This document shows, in pieces, positions 18,631-31,461 of a stretch of DNA of 64,000 bases (position 1 is its first letter; each line of letters begins with the position of its first letter). A program made the position numbers and the translations under genes. Origin of the DNA: Kofleriaceae bacterium (lineage in GTDB: Bacteria > Myxococcota_A > Polyangia > Haliangiales > Haliangiaceae); contig JAGPCY010000021.1 in assembly GCA_018057825.1 (NCBI GenBank), forward strand, positions 1 through 64,000, given 5' to 3'. Under the pieces are notes generated by a model that saw nothing but the letters and a program-made list of their open reading frames with translations, made no database searches and had not been told where the DNA came from.

Positions 18631-21155
18631 GCCACCGCTTCGTCTCCTGGCTACGGGTCGGCATCGGTGCGGTGCCTGGGCGCACCGTCGTCGGCGATCA
18701 CGCCGAGCTGCGCCTGCGGGTGTCGGTCGACGGCGTCGCTGGGCCGACCCGAGCCGTGACGCTCCACGGCCCCGGCGACTGCGCCGGCCTGGCCGGAGAC
18801 GCCATCCTCCGCCGCGAACCGCCCCCCAACGCGGTCGGGGTGTCGCCGACCGGCTTCGCCGCGCTCGAGTTCGTCGCCGCCGATCTGCCGTGGCGGCTGA
18901 CGCCGACCGAGCCGGCGACCGGGCAGCTCACGCCGTGGCTGGCGCTCGCGGTGGTCCCGGCGACCGCGCGCTTCGCCCGCGCCGATCCGCGGACGTTGCC
19001 GGTCTTGACCGTCGACGCCGTCGAGCTGCCGCCGATCGCGTCGATCGCGACCTGGGCCCACGTCCAGCTCGACGACGACGAGGTCGGCGCGCCGCTCGCC
19101 GAGGTCCTCCGGGCCAACCCGGAGCGCGCGCGTAGCCGGCTCCTCGCCGCCCGCCGCCTGACGCCGCGGACCCGGTACCGCGCGTGCCTGGTGCCGACCT
19201 TCGAGGCCGGACGCCGCGCCGGCCTGGGCCAGCCGATCGGCGACGCTGGCGTGGCGCCGGCGTGGACCGACGGCGCGGTCGCGGTCGAGCTGCCGGTCTA
19301 TGACACCTGGGAGTTCGAGACCGGCGAGGTCGCCGACTTCGAGACCCTGGCGCGCGGCGTGCGGCCCGTCGCGGCCGCGCGCTGGGCGACGCCGCGTCTC
19401 CTCGACACCAGCGCGGTCGGCGGCGTGACCCCGGCGACGCGCTACGGGTTCTTGCGGCCGCCGGGCGCCACCGACGCGCTCCCCGACGCGGCCGCCATCG
19501 GCGTGGCGCTCGAGGCGGCGATGACCGGGCCCGGCGCCGCGACCCCGCGCGTCGGGCCGCCGCGCTACGGCGCGATCACCACCGGCCACGAGCCGGTCGG
19601 CGACGAGCCGCCGGTCACCGCGCCGCGACCGAGCTGGTGCGATCAGCTCAACCGCGATCCGCGCCTGCGGCTGTTCGCGGCCGCGGGCGCCGAGTTGGTG
19701 CGCCGCGAACAGGACGCGCTGGTCGACGAGGTCCAGCGCCAGCTCGGCGACGCCACGCGCGCCGACGAGCTGCGCCGCGGCGCAGCGCTGGCCGAGGTCC
19801 TGGCCGAGCGGCTCCACGAGCGCCACGTCCGCTCACGACCGCCGGCCCAGGCGATCGCGGCCTTCGCCCGCGGCGTCGGCGCGTCGCGCCCGCTCGTCGA
19901 CGTGACCGCGCCGGCCTGGCGTCGGTTGCGGCGGCCCCTCGGTCCGCTGGCCCGTGGCCGCGCCACCGCCGGCCCGGCGATCGCCCGGATCGGCGCGGAT
20001 CTCGATCCGGAGCCGCCTGTCCCACGGGTCGTCGGGCTCACCACCGTGCGCTCGGCGGAGCTGGCGATCCGCCAGGTCGCGCCTCCGCCGCGCCCGCCGC
20101 GCCCACGCCCACCCCGCCCACCGCCCGGGGACGAGTCCGGCTGGCCGCCGTCCGACGAGCCACCGGTGGCGGAGCCGTCGCCGCTGTCCGACGCGCGGGT
20201 CGCGGAGCTCCGCCTGGCGCTGGCGGCCCGCGCCGCCCGACCGCCGGCCCTGTACGCCCGCCCGACCGTCGCGGTCCTCGACGTGGCGGCGGCGGCCGCG
20301 CCGCTGTTCGCCCGCGATCCGGCGGCGCCGATCCGCGCCCTGGCCGAGGCCCAGATCGTGACGGCCTCGCCCAGCCCCGGCCGCCCGGCGCCCACCCCGG
20401 CGGTGACGTCGTCGCTGGCCGTGGTCGAGGCCCTGGCGGCGCTCGATCGCGCGCGCTTCGCGCCCGGCGCCGACGCCATGCCGCCGTCGACGGTCTCGGT
20501 GCTCGAGCTCGATCGCGCCGCGGTCGCCGCCGCCGTCGTCGGCGCCAACCACGAGCTGGCCCGCGAGCTGGCGTGGCGACGGTTGCCCTTCGACCCGCGG
20601 GCCACCGCGATCCGAGGCCTGTGGCGCCGCGGCGACGGAGCGGCCCCGCCGATCACCTCCTGGACTGGACCGCTCGGCGCCAGCCTGCCGGCCACCGCCA
20701 CGGTGTTCGTGCTCCGCAGCGAGCTGGTCCGCCGGTTCCCCGACGCCATCTACGCGCTCGCACCGGCCGTCCCCGACCGCGAGCGTCATCGCGTCCCGGG
20801 GCCCACCCTGCGCCTGCCGGTCTTCCGCTTCGACCTCGGCGCCGACCTGGTCTGCGTCGGCTTCGCCGACGAGCTGGCGTCGCTGGGCCGCGACCTCGGC
20901 ACCTACCTCGTGATCCTCGAGGCGGTCGGCGCAGCCCGCTTCGGCCTCGACGCGGCGGCCAGCGACGGTCCGCCCGCCTGGGTCAACCTGTCGTGGGACG
21001 CGGTCAGCGCGGATCCGTACCTGCGGCTGGCGCCGCCGCCGAGCGGGACCTGGCCGAGCAAGCCGCGCTGGGCCGGTGGCGCCGCGGCGATGGCGGCGAT
21101 CACCGAGCGCCCGGCGGTCCGTCTGGCCCTTCACCTCGACGAGCTGGTGCCCTGA
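18627..21155 (+). CDS. Giant-operon protein 2, 842 aa, unknown function
   Basis: It starts at the GTG overlapping the previous stop (GTGA). The N-terminal 130 residues form a beta domain with DLPWRLTP and QLTPWLALAVVP, a pairing I recall from unannotated large proteins of actinobacteria and myxobacteria. A helical region with RREQDALVDEVQRQLGD lies near 355, a Pro/Arg-rich linker around 486-510, and a long C-terminal part ends in AVRLALHLDELVP. No catalytic motif, signal peptide or membrane segment is visible. Its ordered position between the other large genes suggests a subunit of one cytoplasmic assembly. Confidence 0.65.
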   Translation: MSHRFVSWLRVGIGAVPGRTVVGDHAELRLRVSVDGVAGPTRAVTLHGPGDCAGLAGDAILRREPPPNAVGVSPTGFAALEFVAADLPWRLTPTEPATGQLTPWLALAVVPATARFARADPRTLPVLTVDAVELPPIASIATWAHVQLDDDEVGAPLAEVLRANPERARSRLLAARRLTPRTRYRACLVPTFEAGRRAGLGQPIGDAGVAPAWTDGAVAVELPVYDTWEFETGEVADFETLARGVRPVAAARWATPRLLDTSAVGGVTPATRYGFLRPPGATDALPDAAAIGVALEAAMTGPGAATPRVGPPRYGAITTGHEPVGDEPPVTAPRPSWCDQLNRDPRLRLFAAAGAELVRREQDALVDEVQRQLGDATRADELRRGAALAEVLAERLHERHVRSRPPAQAIAAFARGVGASRPLVDVTAPAWRRLRRPLGPLARGRATAGPAIARIGADLDPEPPVPRVVGLTTVRSAELAIRQVAPPPRPPRPRPPRPPPGDESGWPPSDEPPVAEPSPLSDARVAELRLALAARAARPPALYARPTVAVLDVAAAAAPLFARDPAAPIRALAEAQIVTASPSPGRPAPTPAVTSSLAVVEALAALDRARFAPGADAMPPSTVSVLELDRAAVAAAVVGANHELARELAWRRLPFDPRATAIRGLWRRGDGAAPPITSWTGPLGASLPATATVFVLRSELVRRFPDAIYALAPAVPDRERHRVPGPTLRLPVFRFDLGADLVCVGFADELASLGRDLGTYLVILEAVGAARFGLDAAASDGPPAWVNLSWDAVSADPYLRLAPPPSGTWPSKPRWAGGAAAMAAITERPAVRLALHLDELVP

Positions 21156-24100
21156 TGGTGCGTCCGACCGATCACGCGATCCCCCCCGACGAGGTCGCCC
21201 CGGCGACCGCGGCGACCGCCGCGCCGCCCCTGGCCGACGGCGCCGCCCCGGCGATCCTCCTGCCGGTCCGGCTCGAGACCCGCTGGTTCGAGGTCGGCTC
21301 GCCGACCGAGCTCGAGCTGCGGGTGCGGATCTTCCCCGACGAGCTCCACGTCCCGGCCGACGATCACGACGCGCCCACCGCCCACGAGCGCGCCCTGGCG
21401 ATCGCGTGGTGGCAAGCCCGCGACGCGGCGCCCGACGGCGACGCGGTGGCCGCCGCCTGGCAGGCCTTGGTAACCGCGGCTCGCCCCGGTCGCGCCGCCT
21501 GGCTGACCCGCACCTTCGCGCCGCGCGCGACCACCCCGCCGACCCAGCCGCCCGACTTCCCGCCCCTGCCGCCCGCGTCGCCGCCCGCCGGCGTGAGGGC
21601 GCTGCCCGACCGCTGGCACGTCGTCGGTCGCCGCGCCGAGCAGACGGTGTTCACGGCGACCACCGCGCCGGTGCGGCCGGGCCTCCGCGCGACCCCCGAT
21701 CCCGCCGACCAGCCGAGCGCGAGCGATCGGCCCGCGGTCGGCGCGCAGCTCGACTGGCTGACCGCCTATCCCGACGCGGTCGCCGCCGGGATGGCGGTGT
21801 CGATCCGGGTCGCCCGCGTCGACGCCGAGGCCCTCGACGAGCTGATCGTCGTCGGGCTGGCCACCACCGCCGGCGCCGAGTCGACCGCGCTGGCCGAGCT
21901 CCTGGCCGCCCACGGCCGCGCCGGTGAGCTGGCGCTGGTCGCCGATGACGCCGCGACCAACCACACCGCCGAGGTCCGCGCCGCAGCGCCGGCGCTCGCC
22001 GCCGGGACGATCGCCGCCGCCGGCAGCGCCCTGGCCGAGCTGACCTCGGCGCTGGGCGTCCCCGCCGAGGCCACCCGCGACGCGGCCCGCGACGACCATG
22101 GGCGCGACGCGGTCGCCCGGGCCATGGCAACCCTGATCTGGCCGACGACCTGGGGCCACTTCCTCGCCGCGATGGTCGGCGCCCCGGCCACCGCGGTCGA
22201 AGCCGCTCGCCGCCTGGCCCTCGACCACCTCCGCCCCGACGGGCGCTGGCCGATCCTGCGGGTCCGCGATCAGCCCTACGGCGTCCTCGCGGCGACCGCG
22301 CCCAGCCGCTGGCCGGCGACCGCGCCGGGCGCCACCCTGGCCGGACTCCTCGACGAGCTACGCCGGCGCTGGCGGCCGCTCTTGGCGGGCGCGCCGCGCC
22401 TGGACGACGGCGGCGATCTCGATCGCGCCCTGGTCGAGGTCCTGCGCCGCGGGCCGCGCTCGGTCGGCTGGGCCGCGCGCCCCGCCTACGGCCAGGAACC
22501 GGCGGCCGTGCTCCTGGCCGATCGCACCGGGGCGTCGCTGGCCACCGTCTACCAGGGGCTCGACCGCGCCCGCGCCCGGCACCGCACCTCCCTCGATGCG
22601 ATCGCCGCCCGCACCCCGATGTCAGGTCCGCTGCCCGAGCTGGTCTTCGAGGCCGCGCCGCTGCGCGTGCGGGTGCCGCCGGTGGCGCCACCATCGGCCG
22701 ATCGCGACCGCCCGCTGACCGACAACTACCTGGCGGTCCTCGGCGACCCCGCGACCAGCGCCGCCACCCTGCGCGCGCACGCGATCGCCGGCGCGGGCCC
22801 GCGCCCGCTGCTGTACCTCCTGGCCCGCCACGCGGTCCTGTCGGCCTGGGCCGCCGGGGCCGATCGGATCCTCAAGACCCGCGGCCAGGCCACGGTCGGC
22901 AGCCTGTGGGATCGGGTCGCGAGCGCCGGGCTCGACGGCGCGCGCGGCGATGACCTGGACGGGCTGCGCGCCGCCGCGCGGACCCTGGCCGGCCGCCCCG
23001 TCGGCGAGCTCGAGCGCCTCCTGGCCGGCTACCTCGACGCGGCGTCGCATCGGCTCGACGCCTGGGTCGCCGCGCTGGCGACCGAGCGCTTGGCCGACCA
23101 GCGATCGGCTCGGCCGCGCGCCGCGTGGCTCGGCGGCTGGGCCTGGCTCGATCGGCCTCGCCCCGGACGATCCGCGCGGCCGTCGGCCGACGGCTACGTC
23201 CACGCCCCGAGCCTGGCGCAGGCGCGCAGCGCCGCGGTCCTTCGCGCCGCCTTCGACGCCCACCAGCACGATCGGATCGGCCCATCGCTGGCCCTCGACC
23301 TGACCGCCGAGCGGGTCCACGCCGCCCGCGCCCTCCTCGACGACCTGCGAGCCGGGCGGTCGCTGGCGCGGAGCCTCGGCCTGTGGATCGAGGCCTGGCT
23401 CACCGACCACGGCCAGGGCGGGCAGATCGGGCCGCTGCGGCTCGCGGTGGCCGAGGCCAGCCCCGGCGTCGACGCCCGCGCCCTGCCGCTCGACGGCGTG
23501 CGGGCCTTCCGGCGCTGGAACCGGCCGGCCCCGCTCGACGACGTCGATCCCCGCCTGGTGGCGGCGCTGCGCGACCGGCTCGACGCGGTCGCCGATCTAC
23601 TCCTCGCCGACGGCGTCCACCACGCGGTCCACGGCGACGGCGTGCGCGCTGGCCTGGCCCTCGACGCCCTCGAGCGCGGCGACGGGCCGATCCCTGAGCC
23701 GCAGCTCGACCGCGCCGTCGTCGACGGGCCGCATCGGCGGTGGCGGGTCGTGCTGGCCCTCGCGGCTGGGCCGAGCTGGCCCGGCACTGCGAGCTGCGCG
23801 CGCGCGATCGCCGCGCCGCGCCTCGACGCCTGGGCTGCGTCGGTCCTCGGCGCCCCGACGGCGCGGACCTTCCGCTTCACCGCCGGCGACGGTCCGCCGC
23901 GCGAGCTGACGCTGGCCGACCTCGGGCTGTGCGCCCTCGACGTCGCCCTGACCGTCGCCGCCGCAGGCCTCGACGGGCTGGCCGCGCTGGCCGCCGCGCG
24001 CCTGGGCGTGAACGCCGCGCCAGTCGCGGCGGTCGCGACCGAGGACGGCGACCTCCTGGCGCTGCTGGCCGCCGCGGTCGGCGCGGTGATCCGCGCGGCG

Positions 24101-24868
24101 CGCCCGCTGGCCGCCGGCGACCTCGGCGCGACCTCGACCGCCGCGCCGCCGCCCCCGGCGACCGGCGCGCTCCTGGCCGCCCTCGCCGACGACGATCCGG
24201 TCCGCGCCGCGGCGCTGGTCGGGCTGCCGCCGCTGGCCCACGACCCCGACGCGCTGGCCGGCGCCGTCGCCGCGCGGCGCGCCCTGGCCGCGACCGCGCC
24301 GTGGACCGCCGCCATGGGCGCGGAGGCCGCGCCGCCAGCGCGCGCCGCCGCCCACCAGACCACCGCGGTCGCCGACGCGCCGCCGCTCATCACGTGGCTC
24401 GCCGATCTGGCGCGGGTCCGGCCGCACCTCGATCCCGTCGAGCTGCTCGCGCTGCTCGCCCCCCACGCAGTCGCCAGCCAGCGCCGACGCACCGACGACG
24501 GCGTCGCGCTGGTGGTGGTCGGCACCGGCACGCTCGACGACGAGCTGGTCGTCCTCGACGACTGGACCGAGATCGCGCCGGCGCCGACGGCCACCACCGG
24601 CGTGGCCCTGCCGTTCGACGCGCCCCGCGCCCAGCCGCCCCAGACCATCTTGCTGGCGGTCGCGCCGCCCGAGCGATCGTGGACCGTCGAGCTCCTCGCC
24701 GCCACGATCGCCGAGACCGTCGAGGTCGCCCGGCTGCGCGCGGTCGAACCGGCGCGCTTCCACGATCAGGTCCTGCCGGCCATCTACCTGCCCGACGATC
24801 CCGCCGAGACCGTGGCCGCGGTCGACCTGCGCGCGGTCGCGGTCCAGCTCCCGGAGGTCGCGCCGTGA
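21155..24868 (+). CDS. Giant-operon protein 3, 1237 aa, unknown function
   Basis: The start overlaps the previous stop by one base (TGATG). Residues 36-88 hold the most conserved-looking segment: LLPVRLETRWFE, then LRVRIFPDELHV and AHERALAIAWWQA. I recall similar openings in very large unannotated proteins from diverse bacteria, next to DUF6603-like genes. The remainder is strongly helical and Ala/Leu-rich, with WPILRVRDQPYGVL near residue 366 and ARHAVLSAWAAG near 560. There is no signal peptide, ATP-binding motif or nuclease motif. I infer a structural or scaffolding role, but no function is shown by the sequence. Confidence 0.65.
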   Translation: MVRPTDHAIPPDEVAPATAATAAPPLADGAAPAILLPVRLETRWFEVGSPTELELRVRIFPDELHVPADDHDAPTAHERALAIAWWQARDAAPDGDAVAAAWQALVTAARPGRAAWLTRTFAPRATTPPTQPPDFPPLPPASPPAGVRALPDRWHVVGRRAEQTVFTATTAPVRPGLRATPDPADQPSASDRPAVGAQLDWLTAYPDAVAAGMAVSIRVARVDAEALDELIVVGLATTAGAESTALAELLAAHGRAGELALVADDAATNHTAEVRAAAPALAAGTIAAAGSALAELTSALGVPAEATRDAARDDHGRDAVARAMATLIWPTTWGHFLAAMVGAPATAVEAARRLALDHLRPDGRWPILRVRDQPYGVLAATAPSRWPATAPGATLAGLLDELRRRWRPLLAGAPRLDDGGDLDRALVEVLRRGPRSVGWAARPAYGQEPAAVLLADRTGASLATVYQGLDRARARHRTSLDAIAARTPMSGPLPELVFEAAPLRVRVPPVAPPSADRDRPLTDNYLAVLGDPATSAATLRAHAIAGAGPRPLLYLLARHAVLSAWAAGADRILKTRGQATVGSLWDRVASAGLDGARGDDLDGLRAAARTLAGRPVGELERLLAGYLDAASHRLDAWVAALATERLADQRSARPRAAWLGGWAWLDRPRPGRSARPSADGYVHAPSLAQARSAAVLRAAFDAHQHDRIGPSLALDLTAERVHAARALLDDLRAGRSLARSLGLWIEAWLTDHGQGGQIGPLRLAVAEASPGVDARALPLDGVRAFRRWNRPAPLDDVDPRLVAALRDRLDAVADLLLADGVHHAVHGDGVRAGLALDALERGDGPIPEPQLDRAVVDGPHRRWRVVLALAAGPSWPGTASCARAIAAPRLDAWAASVLGAPTARTFRFTAGDGPPRELTLADLGLCALDVALTVAAAGLDGLAALAAARLGVNAAPVAAVATEDGDLLALLAAAVGAVIRAARPLAAGDLGATSTAAPPPPATGALLAALADDDPVRAAALVGLPPLAHDPDALAGAVAARRALAATAPWTAAMGAEAAPPARAAAHQTTAVADAPPLITWLADLARVRPHLDPVELLALLAPHAVASQRRRTDDGVALVVVGTGTLDDELVVLDDWTEIAPAPTATTGVALPFDAPRAQPPQTILLAVAPPERSWTVELLAATIAETVEVARLRAVEPARFHDQVLPAIYLPDDPAETVAAVDLRAVAVQLPEVAP

Positions 24869-26421
24869 GGCTGCCGGTGTGGACCCGCCTCGAGCCCGAG
24901 GCCGCGGCCGACGACGTCGGCGCCGGCCTGGCCGCACCGGCCGCCGATCCGGCCTGGCTCCTGGCCCGGCAGTGGCAAGTCGGCGAGCTGACCGCCGAGG
25001 ACGCCGCGTCACCGGTCGCCGTCGAGGTCACCTGGACCCAGTTCCCGATCGACCAGATCGTGCTCGGCGGCGTCGCGCGCCGCTTCGAGGCGACGGTCCC
25101 GCTCGAGGCGATCCTCGAGCCGGAGCCGGCGGTCCAGCCGAGCTGGCGGACCCGCCTCACCGCCGGCGCCGCCCTGCGCGATCGCCTGAGCGCCGCCGGG
25201 GCATCCGTCGTGGTGCCGGCGAAGCTCGCGCCCGACGCCGTCGACGATCCCGTGGCGCGGGCCCTGGTCCGCGGGCTCGGCGGCCGCGCGCTCGACGGCG
25301 AGGCCGCCCTGACCGCCCTGACCCGCGACCCCACCGGCGCCACGCTCCTGACCGCCCTGGCCGCGCCGATCACCGCCGCGACCACCGCCGCGGTCACCGC
25401 GTGGGCGACCTGGTATCGCGCGCGCACGAGCCGCGCCGCGCCGAGCGCGTGGACCGCCGAGCGCGCCGCCTACCAGGCCCACCTCACCGTCACCACCGAC
25501 GCCGGCCGCTGGGCGCTGGTGGCGGACGCCTACCGCGGCGGGCGCTTCGACTGGGCCGAGCTGCGCGCCGAGCCGCGCCCGCTCGATCGACCGCCGACCC
25601 CCGTCCACGGTCAGGCCGCGCTCCTGCCGGCGCCGATCAGCTTCCGCGGCGGGCCGGCCCGGCGGTTCTTCGAGTTCGAGGACGCCGCGATCGACTTCGG
25701 CGGACTCGGCGAGAGCGTCGACGAGCTGGCGTCGCGCCTGCTGGTCGAGGTCGCGCTGGTCTACGGCGGCGACTGGTTCGTCGTGCCGGTCGAGCTGCCG
25801 GTCGGCGGGCTGTGCCGCCTCGATCGCGTCGCGGTCCGATCGACCTTCGGCGAGGTCACCGCGATCGCCGCGCCCCGCGCCGGCGAGCCGTGGCGCGCCT
25901 TCACCCTGGCCGCGCTGCCGGAGTTCTTGCCCATCCTGCCCACGGTGTCGCGGTCGCTCGAAGGGCCACTCCTCGAGCAGGTGGCGGTGGCCCGCGACGA
26001 GGGGGCCAACCTGGCGTGGCTGATCGAGCGCCGGGTCGCCGACGGTCTCGATCGTGGCCAGCCGCTGGCCGCGCCGCCCGCGCCCGCCGCGCCCGCCCCG
26101 CCCGCCCTCGATCGCTACCGACCCATCGCGCCCCCGCCCGCGGGCTGGCGACCGTGGGTCCAGCGCGGCGACGTGGTCGTGCCGGCGGGCCTGCCGACGC
26201 CGCTGCCGCCGCCGCGGACCGCGCTGGCCGCGACCTTCACCCGGATGCGCGCCGCCGACCTCGGCCGCGACGGCCTGATGCTCGAGCGCCGCTGGCAGGT
26301 CGCGATCGCCGGCGACGGCCAACCGCGAGCCTGGGTCGAGCGCCGGCAACGTCCGGGCGCCGGTGACCTGCCGAGCGGGCTCGGCTTCGACGTCGTCGAT
26401 CGCGCCGCCGACCCGCCGTGA
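24865..26421 (+). CDS. Giant-operon protein 4, 518 aa, unknown function
   Basis: The GTG at 24865 overlaps the previous stop (GTGA), closing the coupled run of four. Residues 28-57 read DPAWLLARQWQVGELTAEDA followed by SPVAVEVTW, a signature I recall from unannotated proteins next to large DUF6603-type genes. Other stretches that look constrained are FFEFEDAAIDFG near 270, YGGDWFVVPVELPVG near 300, and LERRWQVAIAGDGQPRAWVERRQ close to the C-terminus. A Pro/Ala linker lies at about 400-420. There is no signal peptide. It is the last gene before a palindrome and gyrA, so it probably ends the operon. Confidence 0.65.
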   Translation: MRLPVWTRLEPEAAADDVGAGLAAPAADPAWLLARQWQVGELTAEDAASPVAVEVTWTQFPIDQIVLGGVARRFEATVPLEAILEPEPAVQPSWRTRLTAGAALRDRLSAAGASVVVPAKLAPDAVDDPVARALVRGLGGRALDGEAALTALTRDPTGATLLTALAAPITAATTAAVTAWATWYRARTSRAAPSAWTAERAAYQAHLTVTTDAGRWALVADAYRGGRFDWAELRAEPRPLDRPPTPVHGQAALLPAPISFRGGPARRFFEFEDAAIDFGGLGESVDELASRLLVEVALVYGGDWFVVPVELPVGGLCRLDRVAVRSTFGEVTAIAAPRAGEPWRAFTLAALPEFLPILPTVSRSLEGPLLEQVAVARDEGANLAWLIERRVADGLDRGQPLAAPPAPAAPAPPALDRYRPIAPPPAGWRPWVQRGDVVVPAGLPTPLPPPRTALAATFTRMRAADLGRDGLMLERRWQVAIAGDGQPRAWVERRQRPGAGDLPSGLGFDVVDRAADPP

Positions 26422-26427
26422 CGATCG

Positions 26428-26442
26428 GCGACCGCGGGTCGC
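26428..26442 (+). terminator. Palindrome after giant operon, possible terminator
   Basis: The perfect inverted repeat GCGACC-GCG-GGTCGC lies six bases after the last giant gene and can be extended by GATC arms with one bulge. No T-run follows, so it is at most a factor-dependent stop or pause site. It separates the operon from gyrA, 115 bases on. Confidence 0.35.
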
Positions 26443-26556
26443 GATCTCGCCGCGAATGGCCGGCGCCGCGGCTTTCATCGCCGGCGTCCTCGGGCTAAAC
26501 ACGAGGGCCACGCGGCCGGCGTTCGTCGTCGGTCCCGGCTACCCCGAGAACCCGCG

Positions 26557-29226
<2,670 letters not shown>

Positions 29227-29456
29227 GACCTCGCCACAGAGGATCTGAACGGTTGGAGGCGGCGCTCCCTCGCCGAGGGCGGCGTTACACCTCCTCGAGG
29301 TCCGGTGCGTCGCCCGTCGTCGGTACGCCTTGCCCCTGGAGCGCCAGGACGCCGCGGACGGATCACCCGGTCGGCGCACTGGCACGGCCGCGTGCCCTGG
29401 TGGCGCCCCGCCGCTGACGCCGTGGCGCGCCCAGCCGCGGGGTCGCCCGGTGCGCG

Positions 29457-30062
29457 TCAGTGGTGATGGTGCGCTGGTCGCGGTGGGTGCGCGCCGCCGG
29501 CCTGGGCGAGGTCCCACGCCTCGGCCCACGCGACGATCGCGGCGAGGTCGTCGCCCTGGACCACCCCTGGTCGCCCCGCGGGCATCGTCGGCTTGCCGCC
29601 GCCGACGCCGAGCACCGCCCGGATGACGCGCCCGAGCTCGTCGGCGTGGTGACCACCGAACGGGTACGTGGTCATGTCGAAGTGACCGAGCTTCTTCGCC
29701 GTCGCCTGGCGGCCGCCGCGCTGGTGGCACCGGCCGCAGTGTCGTTCCAACACCGGCCGGGCCGACCGATAGGCCTCGGTCTCGGCGGCCAAGAGGTCGA
29801 CCCTGACCTGCGCGGCGTCGGTCGGCGGGGCGGGTGGCGGCGCGTCGGGTAGCGGCGCGTCGACGTGGGGCAGGTGGTCGCGGTCGGCCTCGGCGTCCGC
29901 CGGCGCGACCGCGCCGTGGTGATCGGGATCGTGGTCGTGGCCGTGCTGCGTGCCGTCGCCCGCGGCGACCGGCGGCGCGGCGGCCTTGCCGCCGCAGCCA
30001 GCGATCACGACGCTCGCCATCAGCGCACCCAGCGTGCGACCGGGCGCGCCAGGTCGGGTCAC
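29457..30062 (-). CDS. His-rich cytochrome c-like lipoprotein
   Basis: The GTG start overlaps the stop of the multicopper oxidase gene (GTGA). The 201-aa product has lipobox VIAGC (Cys23), a His-rich stretch [10 protein letters not shown] at 40-49, a Pro/Ala linker, then one haem c site, Cys109-GR-Cys112-His113, and Met160 in KPTMPAGRP as a likely distal ligand. Four histidines close the chain. The His clusters suggest metal binding; the position at the end of a copper/silver efflux operon suggests it takes electrons from, or gives them to, the multicopper oxidase. That pairing is inferred. Confidence 0.75.
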   Translation of the reverse strand: MTRPGAPGRTLGALMASVVIAGCGGKAAAPPVAAGDGTQHGHDHDPDHHGAVAPADAEADRDHLPHVDAPLPDAPPPAPPTDAAQVRVDLLAAETEAYRSARPVLERHCGRCHQRGGRQATAKKLGHFDMTTYPFGGHHADELGRVIRAVLGVGGGKPTMPAGRPGVVQGDDLAAIVAWAEAWDLAQAGGAHPPRPAHHHH

Positions 30063-31447
30063 GGTGCGACCTCCAGCTCGCCCATCATCCCGCGCTCGGC
30101 GTGCTCGAGGATGTGGCAGTGGAACATCCAGCGCCCCGGGTGGTCCTCGAGGCGGGTCCGAATCGTCACGGTGCGCCCGGCCGGGATGTTGATCGTGTCG
30201 CGCCAGGCGACGTCGGCGACCGGCGCCAGCAACTGGAAGCGGAAGCCGTGGAGATGGAACGGATGATCCATCTCGGTGGCGTTGACGATCGACCAATCCT
30301 CGACGTCGCCCAACCGCCCGGCCAGCGGCGTGATCATCGGGAAGGTCTCGCCGTTGATCGAGAACGTCGGGGCGCTGTGGCTGCCGCGCTCGTCCAACCG
30401 CAGCTCGCGCCGCACCGTCGCCACCGGCAGCGCGGCGATGCTGGCCAGGGTCGCGGGCAACGGCGGGGTCGCGACCGGCGCCGCGTCGTCGTTCAGCTGC
30501 TGGAAGATCGTCGCCGCCGGCTTGCCCCCGGTCCCGTGGCCGCGGTCGTAGGGCAACGTCTGCCAGGCCAGGCCATCCCCGGCGGCGCCGCTCGCGGTCA
30601 CGAGCACGTCGGCGCGCTCGCCCGGCACGAGCAAGACCTCGTCGACCTCGCGCGGCGCTGGCAGTAGGCCGCCGTCACTCCCGATCAGGGTCAGGCGGTG
30701 GCCAGGCAGCGCCAGCCGAAAGTACCGCGCGTTGGCGGCGTTGATGAAGCGGAAGCGATGCCGCCCGCCGCGCGTGACCGAGGCGATCGGGTGGGCGCGC
30801 CCGTTGGCGAGCAGCAGGTTGCCCTGCCGGCCGACCATCGACTGCATCGGGTCGACGTCGGCGATCTCCCAGTCGTCGGTGATCAGCAGATCGTCGAGCA
30901 TGACCACCCGATCGGTGGTGGTGACGGGCTCGTCGGGGCCCCGCACGACGAGCGCGCCGTAGAGCCCACGCTCGACCTGGACGTCGGAGCGCACGTGCGG
31001 ATGAAACCAGAAGGTGCCCGCGTCCGGCACGACGAACTCGTAGATGAAGGTCGCCCCGGGGGCGATCGGGGCCTGGGTCGCCTCGACCCCGTCCATCGCC
31101 GACGGCACCCGCACGCCGTGCCAGTGGATGGTCGTCGCCTCGGGCAGCGCGTTGGTGAAGCGCACGCGCACCGTGTCGCCGACGTTCGCCTCGATGCGCG
31201 GGCCCGGGAGGCTCCCGTCGTAGGTCCACATCGACGTCACCCGGCCCGGCGCCAGCTCGATCGGCGCCACCCGGGCTTCGAGCACGACCTCGACGACGGT
31301 CGGCGCCGGATCGCGGTCGACCGCGGGCACGGTCTCGAACCGGCCGGCCGAGGGCGGCACGTCGATCACGTCGGGGATCGTGGCCTGGTGGCCCGCGCAC
31401 CCCACGAGGAACGCGGCCGAACACATGAAGACGCGTGAGTGGTACAT
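30059..31447 (-). CDS. Periplasmic multicopper oxidase (lipoprotein)
   Basis: The 462-aa protein has a lipoprotein signal (LVGC, Cys17) and three cupredoxin domains. Copper ligands are complete: HWH at 108-110, HPH at 149-151, HPFHLHG in the third domain, and His443-Cys444-His445 with His449 and axial Met454. Relatives such as CueO and CumA oxidise Cu(I) or other metals and phenols. The methionine-rich helix of CueO is absent. A GGAGG lies before the ATG at 31447; an ATG at 31462 overlapping the RND gene's stop (TGATG) is an alternative start. Location in the efflux operon indicates copper detoxification in the periplasm. Confidence 0.9.
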   Translation of the reverse strand: MYHSRVFMCSAAFLVGCAGHQATIPDVIDVPPSAGRFETVPAVDRDPAPTVVEVVLEARVAPIELAPGRVTSMWTYDGSLPGPRIEANVGDTVRVRFTNALPEATTIHWHGVRVPSAMDGVEATQAPIAPGATFIYEFVVPDAGTFWFHPHVRSDVQVERGLYGALVVRGPDEPVTTTDRVVMLDDLLITDDWEIADVDPMQSMVGRQGNLLLANGRAHPIASVTRGGRHRFRFINAANARYFRLALPGHRLTLIGSDGGLLPAPREVDEVLLVPGERADVLVTASGAAGDGLAWQTLPYDRGHGTGGKPAATIFQQLNDDAAPVATPPLPATLASIAALPVATVRRELRLDERGSHSAPTFSINGETFPMITPLAGRLGDVEDWSIVNATEMDHPFHLHGFRFQLLAPVADVAWRDTINIPAGRTVTIRTRLEDHPGRWMFHCHILEHAERGMMGELEVAP

Positions 31448-31461
31448 CGAACCTCCAGGCA

